This document shows, piece by piece, positions 61,603 to 64,000 of a stretch of DNA of 64,000 nucleotides. This stretch comes from Cristatella mucedo (Eukaryota > Bryozoa > Phylactolaemata > Cristatellidae): contig WPIO01000003.1 of NCBI GenBank assembly GCA_009760855.2, forward strand, positions 10,617,001 to 10,681,000, written 5' to 3'. The notes under the pieces are model-generated. The model had not been told where the DNA came from. It did no database searches and saw nothing but the letters and a program-made list of their open reading frames with translations. Made by a program: the position numbers and the translations under genes. The first letter of the stretch is position 1. The number at the start of each line of letters is the position of its first letter.

Positions 61603-62056
61603 AAGACTGAAAATATTTTTTGATTATTTTTATTTTAGAATTCATAACGCTTGTTTGTCGCAGTGCACTTAATATTCAGAAGAGCCAGTAACAGCTTCTA
61701 GTGCCTCTCTTCAGTTCTGACTTTATTTGCTGTAAAAGAGCTATCACTGGAAATCATATAGAAAAAGCGAAACCTTTCTCACAGGAGTATGCAATTCGTG
61801 GCATCTTAAAGTATTAGGCGCAGGCACACCTAATTAATGACGTGGAGTATCCGAGCCGCCATCATTACTAATCACTTTTGGCGCTTCGGCACTCGCCAGG
61901 CGATGACTTACGGCCCCAGCATGTCTGGCATTGCATTGCCTAGGTGTCAACGGGGCGGGCAAGACCACCACATTCCGGATGCTGACAGGGGACGAAATTC
62001 TATCAGCTGGCGATGCAGTCATCAATGGCTATAGCGTCCGTAGAGACGTACTATCG
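20948..62056 (+). CDS. ABCA3-like: ABC transporter subfamily A, ABCA3-like (20 exons in window, 3' end missing)
   Basis: This is a full-length-type ABCA lipid transporter: ATP-driven movement of phospholipid or sterol across or out of a membrane bilayer. Twenty exons (listed separately) join in phase to 1502 codons. Order: TM1 (23-43), a large extracellular loop (to about 275), the remaining TMD1 helices (about 280-520), NBD1 with Walker [10 protein letters not shown] (599-607), Q-loop Gln646, signature LSGGQ (698-702), Walker B VVILDE (718-723) and H-loop His754, a linker, TMD2 (from about 930) with a large loop, then NBD2 Walker [10 protein letters not shown] (1465-1473). The rest of NBD2, about 230-250 residues judging from vertebrate ABCA3, must lie beyond 64000. 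All NBD1 catalytic residues are present, so it looks functional. The ABCA3 assignment rests on loop size and sequence such as RFPYPPYI and [13 protein letters not shown]. Other ABCA members are not excluded. Confidence 0.93.
21373..21424. repeat. Strong hairpin (14-bp perfect stem plus outer stem)
   Basis: CCTCCAGTTGCCGC (21386-21399), loop TTCTC, then its exact complement (21405-21418). An outer GCGAAG/CTTCGC pairing extends it after a short bulge. It lies about 90 bases inside intron 1, so it would be present in the pre-mRNA. Confidence 0.8.
21935..22312 (+). mobile_element. LINE-A 3' fragment with ATT tail
   Basis: Matches the C-terminal AWNSLP-type coding end and the 3' UTR of the 301-2612 copy, ending gagggcgctttatcaagtg and an AT/ATT-rich tail at 22268-22311. 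Confidence 0.8.
22490..22730 (-). mobile_element. LINE-B-like reverse-transcriptase C-terminal fragment
   Basis: The minus strand reads [20 protein letters not shown] and, later, [12 protein letters not shown], equivalent to the 'SRLDYCNSLLAGLP...[12 protein letters not shown]' region of L2/CR1-type elements. Short and isolated. Confidence 0.6.
22800..23035 (+). mobile_element. Possible LINE endonuclease/RT linker fragment
   Basis: The frame reads [12 protein letters not shown], which resembles the 'DKHAPLK' linker of CR1/L2 elements. Similarity is short, so this is tentative. Confidence 0.3.
23170..23217. repeat. Near-perfect hairpin
   Basis: GGGCAAGCTGCAG and CCAGCCAC pair with GTGGCTGG and CTGCAGCTTGCCC. 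The only irregularity is a three-base CAG insertion in the left arm, and the loop is three bases. It is intronic. Confidence 0.8.
23695..24110 (-). mobile_element. LINE-A 3' fragment (minus) with internal (TA)n
   Basis: Begins with the reverse complement of the ATT tail (ataataataacaataataat), followed by the 3' UTR and the end of the ORF (gagtgagttccaggcttttgg). A TA microsatellite has grown inside it at 23959-23980. Confidence 0.75.
24210..25020 (-). mobile_element. LINE-B 3' fragment (minus)
   Basis: On the minus strand the C-terminal frame reads [18 protein letters not shown], then [14 protein letters not shown] and [13 protein letters not shown], then the LINE-B 3' UTR. Upstream, at about 24880, an [14 protein letters not shown]-type segment of the RT continues. 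Several frame breaks. Confidence 0.75.
25303..25775 (+). mobile_element. LINE-B RT C-terminal fragment (longest open piece)
   Basis: An open stretch of 153 codons (25308-25769) reads [53 protein letters not shown] and [20 protein letters not shown]. This is the C-terminal end of an L2/CR1-type ORF2. It lacks any RT catalytic motif and its 3' tail is cut short. Confidence 0.8.
26703..26862 (+). CDS. ABCA3-like: ABCA exon 2: extracellular loop 1
   Basis: Found by phase and family pattern; it lacks a start codon and is short. After acceptor TTATAG|GT it reads [12 protein letters not shown], then [18 protein letters not shown] and NIAYKLR, matching the 'GFPSEKDFEDYI...VLAAVVFEH...LAVKYHLRF' stretch of ABCA proteins. 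Phase 1 in, phase 2 out; donor AG|GTGATT. Confidence 0.85.
27034..27131 (+). CDS. ABCA3-like: ABCA exon 3: extracellular loop 1
   Basis: Acceptor GTGCAG|G gives [23 protein letters not shown], matching the 'W.T...FP.F...GPR' block typical of the ABCA loop. Donor CCAG|GTAAGC, phase 1. The join to exon 4 creates the Asp of DYYREGF. Confidence 0.88.
27254..27415. repeat. 11-bp minisatellite, about 15 copies
   Basis: Unit GACTCGCCATT for the first six or seven copies, then GACTCGCCTTT for the rest, with virtually no other change. A looser continuation (cgctcagagtcgctcagatc) runs to about 27560. It lies in intron 3. Confidence 0.95.
28114..28490 (+). CDS. ABCA3-like: ABCA exon 4: end of loop 1 and TM2
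   Basis: Starts [19 protein letters not shown], an ABCA hallmark, then an Ala/Ser/Pro-rich insertion of roughly 35 residues before [13 protein letters not shown] and the TM2 helix, ending EKEQKLK in phase 0 at donor AAG|GTATGC. The insertion is absent from the vertebrate ABCA3 pattern. Confidence 0.93.
28503..28570. repeat. (GCC)n microsatellite just inside intron 4
   Basis: Two blocks of GCC separated by aacgcttc, starting 13 bases after the exon 4 donor. If intron 4 were retained the frame would read poly-Pro and stop at about 28679. Confidence 0.9.
28600..29970. repeat. Degenerate tandem array, about 8 copies of a 173-bp unit
   Basis: The landmark aggcc/aggct (within 'ggaggccatagcatgagaatg') occurs at 28774, 28947, 29120, 29293, 29465, 29641 and 29816: spacings 173, 173, 173, 172, 176 and 175. 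Other landmarks keep the same order in each unit: 'gaaacggcagctgtatcgc', 'ggttggtaaacg', 'actgttttctat', 'aaaaccgcagttgcgcgatgcc'. Copies are clearly diverged. It lies wholly inside ABCA intron 4. Confidence 0.88.
30225..30720 (-). mobile_element. LINE C-terminal fragment (LINE-D, minus)
   Basis: A minus-strand frame of 156 codons reads [20 protein letters not shown] and [16 protein letters not shown], equivalent to the 'SRLDYCNSLL' and '[18 protein letters not shown]' blocks of L2/CR1-type ORF2. It is related to 3600-4110. The trimmed ends and missing RT core show it is dead. Confidence 0.65.
31489..31617 (+). CDS. ABCA3-like: ABCA exon 5: TM3
   Basis: After [25 protein letters not shown] matches ABCA 'EYMRMMGLSSWLHW', followed by a hydrophobic helix. 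Phase 0 in and out; donor CCG|GTGAGC. Confidence 0.92.
31670..31800. repeat. CTG/CCG triplet-rich tract in intron 5
   Basis: Imperfect ctgctgctg and ccgccg units fill most of the 290-base intron. On the opposite strand this reads poly-Ser/Ala, which is the source of a spurious minus-strand ORF. Confidence 0.8.
31908..32025 (+). CDS. ABCA3-like: ABCA exon 6: TM4
   Basis: [16 protein letters not shown] then a hydrophobic helix with [15 protein letters not shown], matching the 'AISTISFSFMVSTFFSKAN' block. Acceptor CTCTAG, donor AGAG|GTGAGC, phase 1 out. Confidence 0.92.
32399..32414. repeat. Poly-C tract
   Basis: A run of Cs in intron 6, preceded by a short GCC repeat (32320-32345). Confidence 0.8.
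32578..32751 (+). CDS. ABCA3-like: ABCA exon 7: TM5
   Basis: [19 protein letters not shown] corresponds to 'ANMAAAFGGFLYFFTYIPY'; the end, [18 protein letters not shown], matches 'SNVAMAMGAQLIGKFEAKG'. Phase 1 both ends; donor ACAG|GTGCGC is weaker than the others. Confidence 0.92.
32984..33165 (+). CDS. ABCA3-like: ABCA exon 8: TM6 and end of TMD1
   Basis: [20 protein letters not shown] matches 'GMGIQWRDLLSPVNVDDDF', and the end [16 protein letters not shown] matches '[16 protein letters not shown]'. Acceptor GGCCAG, donor TCCAG|GTGGGT, phase 0. Confidence 0.93.
33282..33331. repeat. (ATAC)n-(CA)n-(CG)n compound microsatellite
   Basis: catacatacatacata, then cacacaca, then cgcgcgcgcgcg in intron 8. 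The alternating CG run could adopt Z-DNA. Confidence 0.85.
33725..33862 (+). CDS. ABCA3-like: ABCA exon 9: TMD1-NBD1 linker
   Basis: PSYWLGH opens the exon (as in 'PSYWCGK'), followed by a variable linker, then [20 protein letters not shown], matching 'FEAEP...GIKIKHLSK' just before NBD1. Acceptor AATCGCAG, donor AAG|GTGAGC, phase 0. Confidence 0.92.
34203..34330 (+). mobile_element. SINE-1, copy b (5'-degraded)
   Basis: Contains the B-box-bearing core gtcgtgggttcgaatcttgcagtgggcgatcc and the body 'aaggctcttctgccgct'. The head is diverged. It lies in intron 9. Confidence 0.75.
34908..35037 (+). CDS. ABCA3-like: ABCA exon 10: NBD1 Walker A
   Basis: [20 protein letters not shown] leads to [18 protein letters not shown]. 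The Walker A motif is intact, with Lys604 and Thr605 as the nucleotide-binding residues. Acceptor CTTGCAG, donor ACCG|GTAATA, phase 1. Confidence 0.96.
35214..35368 (+). CDS. ABCA3-like: ABCA exon 11: NBD1 Q-loop
   Basis: [20 protein letters not shown], then [20 protein letters not shown]. The Q-loop glutamine sits in LCPQHD. Acceptor TCGCAG, donor CGAG|GTGAAC, phase 0. Confidence 0.95.
35369..36595 (+). other. ABCA intron 11
   Basis: AT-rich intron of 1227 bases; no repeat or gene recognised in it. Confidence 0.7.
36596..36751 (+). CDS. ABCA3-like: ABCA exon 12: NBD1 signature motif
   Basis: [18 protein letters not shown], then [20 protein letters not shown]. The canonical LSGGQ signature is intact. 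Acceptor TTTAG, donor AAG|GTAAGG, phase 0. Confidence 0.95.
36810..36889. repeat. (CT)n microsatellite in intron 12
   Basis: Begins about 60 bases after the exon 12 donor; mostly CT with a few CGCT units. Confidence 0.9.
37551..37658. repeat. Exact 54-bp tandem duplication
   Basis: The unit beginning gatgggcttgatcccaatca starts at 37551 and again at 37605. The copies are identical over the full unit, which points to a recent duplication or an assembly artefact. Intron 12. Confidence 0.95.
38517..38727 (+). CDS. ABCA3-like: ABCA exon 13: NBD1 Walker B and H-loop
   Basis: [20 protein letters not shown] gives Walker B and D-loop; [17 protein letters not shown] carries the switch histidine; [13 protein letters not shown] is the conserved end of the core NBD. 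Acceptor ATATAG, donor ACG|GTTAGT, phase 1. Confidence 0.96.
40415..40627 (+). mobile_element. LINE-A 3' UTR fragment with ATT tail
   Basis: aatatgtgcttatgcgtgct through 'catgctgccactaacc' to gatgacgctgtatcaagtg and an ATT repeat at 40608-40624. Only the 3' UTR survives. Confidence 0.8.
41575..41757 (-). mobile_element. SINE-1, copy f (minus)
   Basis: Reverse complement of the SINE-1 body (agctgattcaacaggctta ... tatagcggcagaagagcctt) followed by the reverse B box region (aactcaaacccacgacctgg). Confidence 0.75.
42037..42112. repeat. (CCG)n microsatellite
   Basis: About 25 uninterrupted CCG units in intron 13, some 135 bases before exon 14. The ORFs through it (poly-Pro, poly-Arg) are not genes. 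Confidence 0.95.
42247..42496 (+). CDS. ABCA3-like: ABCA exon 14: end of NBD1 regulatory region
   Basis: [16 protein letters not shown], then [19 protein letters not shown] and [13 protein letters not shown], matching the post-NBD domain 'GAGYHMTLVKE...AELSFILP...SITTMEEVFLRVG'. Acceptor CCTACAG; the donor is AAA|GTGGGT, phase 2, confirmed by exon 15 restoring K-VGEDE. Confidence 0.94.
43108..43198 (+). mobile_element. SINE-1, copy c (3' part only)
   Basis: Starts tgcaagcggtggtgatagcc and runs through aaggctcttcagtcgctatataaaa and the AT-rich tail. The tRNA-like head is missing. Confidence 0.75.
44405..44740 (-). mobile_element. LINE-B 3' fragment (minus)
   Basis: Begins with the LINE-B terminal sequence (tgtaatgtaacttatctccg) and continues through the reverse complement of the ORF end (acctgcagagcaaaagcttct) at about 44698-44720. 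Confidence 0.75.
45858..46010 (-). mobile_element. SINE-1, copy g (minus)
   Basis: Reverse complement of SINE-1: body (tatagtgtcagcagagct), B-box region (caagactcgaacacacgacc), head (gagcaacttacc). Confidence 0.7.
46385..46500 (-). mobile_element. SINE-2, tRNA-derived, copy a (minus)
   Basis: The reverse complement reads gtcgtgggctcgagccccg (B-box-like) followed by aagcgcctgaatagagatta and ggggcgct. The last part matches the LINE-A 3' end. Confidence 0.7.
47703..47885 (+). mobile_element. SINE-1, copy d (best preserved)
   Basis: ggtgagccgtgatggcacac (A-box-like), gtcgtgggttcgattcctgc (perfect B box), ggtggtgatagccgtgaagg, tgtcgctatacaaaagaggc and an AT tail. Its tail ends about 38 bases before the exon 15 acceptor. 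Confidence 0.88.
47923..48047 (+). CDS. ABCA3-like: ABCA exon 15: variable linker
   Basis: Acceptor TTTTCAG restores the codon as K-VGEDE, the expected follow-on of EEVF. The rest ([19 protein letters not shown], Ser-rich end) is the poorly conserved linker before TMD2. Donor ATCG|GTACGT, phase 1. Confidence 0.85.
48331..49332 (+). CDS. ABCA3-like: ABCA exon 16: start of TMD2, loop 2 and core helices
   Basis: At 1002 bases this is much the largest exon. It begins [13 protein letters not shown], then [19 protein letters not shown] (as in '[20 protein letters not shown]'), TM7, a large extracellular loop with [18 protein letters not shown] ('FNNQAYHSPATALAVVDN'), and the block [20 protein letters not shown] with SQFVSGV. 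Acceptor TAATTAG, donor ACAG|GTGAGC, phase 1. Confidence 0.94.
49625..49990 (-). mobile_element. LINE-B 3' end with TACAT-type tail (minus)
   Basis: Starts tgtaatgtaatgtaatgta, the reverse of the repeated tail, then atctccgtctgtaactccac and the reverse ORF end. The minus strand reads [20 protein letters not shown] and [14 protein letters not shown]. This copy defines the 3' terminus of the family. Confidence 0.85.
50621..50800 (+). mobile_element. SINE-1, copy e
   Basis: gtgagccatgatagcacact, B-box region tggtttcgaatcttgcagtg, body ctcttctgtcgctatccaaa, AT-rich end. Confidence 0.83.
50940..51660 (+). mobile_element. LINE-B reverse-transcriptase core fragment, dead
   Basis: Frames read [20 protein letters not shown], then after stops ASQGSDLYS, then YHFYADATQ, where the catalytic YADD has become YADA, and finally [16 protein letters not shown], which links it to LINE-B at 24210. 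Several stops and frameshifts. Confidence 0.75.
51668..52865 (-). mobile_element. LINE-A 3' half (minus), 184-codon open piece
   Basis: From the 3' end (ATT-tail remnant aatagtaataa) through the 3' UTR to the RT. The minus frame 52734-52180 reads [20 protein letters not shown] and [19 protein letters not shown]. Upstream of it the RT box reads YVDDT in place of YADDT. It ends against LINE-B at about 52866. Confidence 0.8.
52866..53540 (+). mobile_element. LINE-B C-terminal fragment
   Basis: Reads [20 protein letters not shown], then [16 protein letters not shown], then frameshifted pieces of the C-terminus ([15 protein letters not shown]) and the 3' UTR to 'gcagacggagatgtattaca'. Confidence 0.75.
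53541..53690 (+). mobile_element. Second LINE-B 3' end in tandem
   Basis: Directly after the previous copy the 3' part recurs (cctcgttgttgcgtgaggtg ... tttgtggagttatagatgga). A tandem LINE-B end. Confidence 0.7.
53785..54036 (+). CDS. ABCA3-like: ABCA exon 17: TMD2 late helices
   Basis: [20 protein letters not shown] follows exon 16 TFYNIVTG as expected; [20 protein letters not shown] aligns with 'FLVLPNHCLGMAVSSFYEN'. Ends NTTNPCCQ plus G. The only donor that fits the downstream frame is CAAG|GCAAGT, a GC donor. Phase 1. Confidence 0.9.
54037..54300 (+). other. GC-AG intron (ABCA intron 17, 264 bases)
   Basis: Donor AAG|GCAAGT matches the strong consensus of known GC donors; acceptor TTTTGCTGCGCAG. 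The join G+AC gives Asp and continues the protein as [13 protein letters not shown]. No GT nearby preserves the family sequence and phase. The 5' part is CTG/GCC-rich. Confidence 0.8.
54301..54514 (+). CDS. ABCA3-like: ABCA exon 18: last TM helix of TMD2
   Basis: [20 protein letters not shown], then [20 protein letters not shown], the final helix, and a basic cytosolic tail ([17 protein letters not shown]). Donor CGT|GTGAGT, phase 2. Confidence 0.9.
55530..56060 (+). mobile_element. LINE-B-like RT fragment, dead
   Basis: Broken frames give [17 protein letters not shown] (cf. 'NYRPVSLLPFLSK'), then [10 protein letters not shown] in shifted frame, [11 protein letters not shown]-type sequence at about 55738 and an MALLDF...H remnant of the catalytic block at about 55800-55850. 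Confidence 0.6.
57020..57135 (+). mobile_element. LINE-B 3' end
   Basis: Reads [18 protein letters not shown] followed by the LINE-B 3' UTR (acccacatggtctttatgac ... gagatacat). Very close to the 49625 copy. Confidence 0.8.
57990..58250 (+). mobile_element. LINE ORF2 C-terminal remnant
   Basis: Contains 'aaaagtctggaactcgctac' and 'catttgatgacattcaac'-like sequence equivalent to the KVWNSLP...DFKKRL block of L2-type elements. Heavily diverged. Confidence 0.4.
59212..59399 (+). CDS. ABCA3-like: ABCA exon 19: linker and start of NBD2
   Basis: [17 protein letters not shown] is the conserved 'EDEDVARER' linker; then [20 protein letters not shown] and [10 protein letters not shown], the first strand of NBD2. 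The acceptor (AACCCAG|T) has a weak pyrimidine tract but is the one that satisfies phase 2. Donor CTCG|GTGAGT, phase 1. Confidence 0.9.
59400..61943 (+). other. ABCA intron 19 (2.5 kb)
   Basis: AT-rich in its second half. A TA microsatellite at 61568-61599 is the only element recognised. Confidence 0.75.
61568..61599. repeat. (TA)n microsatellite
   Basis: Sixteen uninterrupted TA units in intron 19. Confidence 0.95.
61944..62056 (+). CDS. ABCA3-like: ABCA exon 20: NBD2 Walker A (last exon in window)
   Basis: [18 protein letters not shown] gives an intact Walker A for NBD2; then [17 protein letters not shown]. Acceptor CCTAG, donor TCG|GTAAGA, phase 0. The next exon should open with a 'GYCPQFDAL'-type Q-loop; none is seen before 64000. 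Confidence 0.95.
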
Positions 62057-62265
62057 GTAAGATTCGACAGCCTCTCTTAATGCTTTCGTACGCCATATTG
62101 GTTTGCGGCCGGCCAATCAGATTCTTGCCCAGATCTTGTTAGGTTTTTATACTGCCATTCCCAGGCAGCGGCTCGTGCAGCTAGTCTGCGTCAACTAGGC
62201 TTTAATTTTAGATAGGCGACATTCAGCGTACCTGTGCTTTGACCCTCCCTGCGTTATATCATGAC

Positions 62266-63150
<885 letters not shown>

Positions 63151-63156
63151 GAATAA

Positions 63157-63325
63157 TATAATATAATATACTTCATTTGTATAGAGCCCTAAGAAAAATC
63201 AATCTCTACTCAGGCGCTTCGCATATGCCACGGGGCTTGAGCAGACAACTTCGATCAGAAAATGCATTCACTTCGACCTTGGTCGGCGCGAGCACCTTAA
63301 CCACTGAGCCAAACCAGTGCGGCAG
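63157..63325 (-). mobile_element. SINE-2, tRNA-derived, copy b (minus)
   Basis: The reverse complement reads ggtttggctcagtggttaag (tRNA-like A box), gctcaagccccgtggcatat, then aagcgcctgagtagagattg and a tail of tatta units. It shares the body with 46385-46500. Confidence 0.8.
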
Positions 63326-63789
63326 CTAAAAATGCACATGTTCCTCACAGCATTTTCTGTGTCTGTGTGGATTTCCCTGTGTGTGCTTTTGCATGCCGAC
63401 AATGCATTTTATAACTAACCAATGGACGTGTTTCCTTTCCAGCCAATGTATATTCCCTAGAACGACACTTGCTTCTGTCAGTGCGCTGTAAAAATATCTC
63501 ATAATCATTATTATTGTTGTGATTCATACTTTTTCTTGCTTAGCTTATCTACCCACAATCCGCAGTGGGCTGGAGTTGATGAGTTCGCATAGCTGATGCC
63601 CTTCGACGCCGGCCCGATGTCTGCCCTACACCTAAACTGCATCAGACCCCTCTCAGAACCAAAGCATGCGAACTTGTATCTTTAAAAAACTTTTGGATAC
63701 TTAGTCTAGATGTTGAATGACGAGCTGTGTCCTGGTTCGACAAGCGCACCCGCCCCTTCCAGATCAGCTTTCAGAGAATCCTTTACTGT

Positions 63790-63935
63790 CGGTATCGGAG
63801 TGCATGCCAAGCAGAGTGCATCACTGCCTTGTGCATGCAAGACAGTGCATTACAGCGCAGTGCATGCCAAGCAGAGTACATTAAAGCGGAGTGCATGCCA
63901 AGCAAGTCCCGGGTCACCAGTAAGTCCCGGGTCAC
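63790..63935. repeat. Short tandem repeats: GTGCATGCCAAGCAGA and AAGTCCCGGGTCACC units
   Basis: gtgcatgccaagcagagt occurs at about 63800 and 63862 with a further truncated copy at 63891, with intermediates between them; aagtcccgggtcacca is then repeated twice (63903, 63921). No coding sense. Confidence 0.75.
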
Positions 63936-64000
63936 CATTCCGTGCTTAGCATGGACCTGAACTTGTCCAATGTCTGCTATTTGCATCTTAGGAGACCTCT

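Overview
The window is nuclear DNA from an animal. The evidence is a split ABC-A transporter gene with GT-AG introns, tRNA-derived SINEs, L2/CR1-type LINE debris and long pyrimidine microsatellites. The species cannot be fixed from sequence alone; CTCF-like motifs and the repeat set fit a bilaterian invertebrate. I found no bacterial, phage or CRISPR features and no true stand-alone tRNA or rRNA gene.

Layout. Positions 1-6430 are mostly dead LINE copies. Positions 6520-6818 are a GTCT/CT microsatellite. A GC-rich island from about 7.4 kb leads into a two-exon gene (8588-13123) for a long, arginine/alanine/serine-rich protein with coiled-coil ends. Its single visible intron is filled by a CT repeat that stays open in frame. 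A polyadenylation signal follows at 13467. Positions 13.5-20.7 kb have no recognisable gene but hold a pair of inverted repeats, a SINE, a palindromic tandem repeat and a hAT-type MITE with target-site duplication.

From 20948 to the right edge runs one large gene on the + strand, reconstructed here as 20 exons coding for 1502 residues. It is an ABC subfamily A full transporter, closest in layout to ABCA3: TMD1, NBD1, TMD2 and the start of NBD2. Every exon joins its neighbour in phase. Two exons (26703-26862 and 27034-27131) are too short to stand out as ORFs and were found by matching phase and family sequence. The gene leaves the window just after the Walker A motif of NBD2. One intron (54037-54300) appears to use a GC donor.

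The introns hold most of the remaining structure: an array of about eight 173-bp degenerate repeats (28.6-29.97 kb), an 11-bp minisatellite, an exact 54-bp duplication, GCC and CT microsatellites, and many pieces of two LINE families. LINE-A has an ATT-repeat tail; LINE-B has a TACAT-type tail. There are also two SINE families. SINE-2 shares its 3' end with LINE-A, which suggests that LINE-A machinery moved it. I saw no clearly new biological system. The best leads are the 173-bp intronic array, the in-frame CT intron, the GC-AG intron and the LINE/SINE tail sharing.
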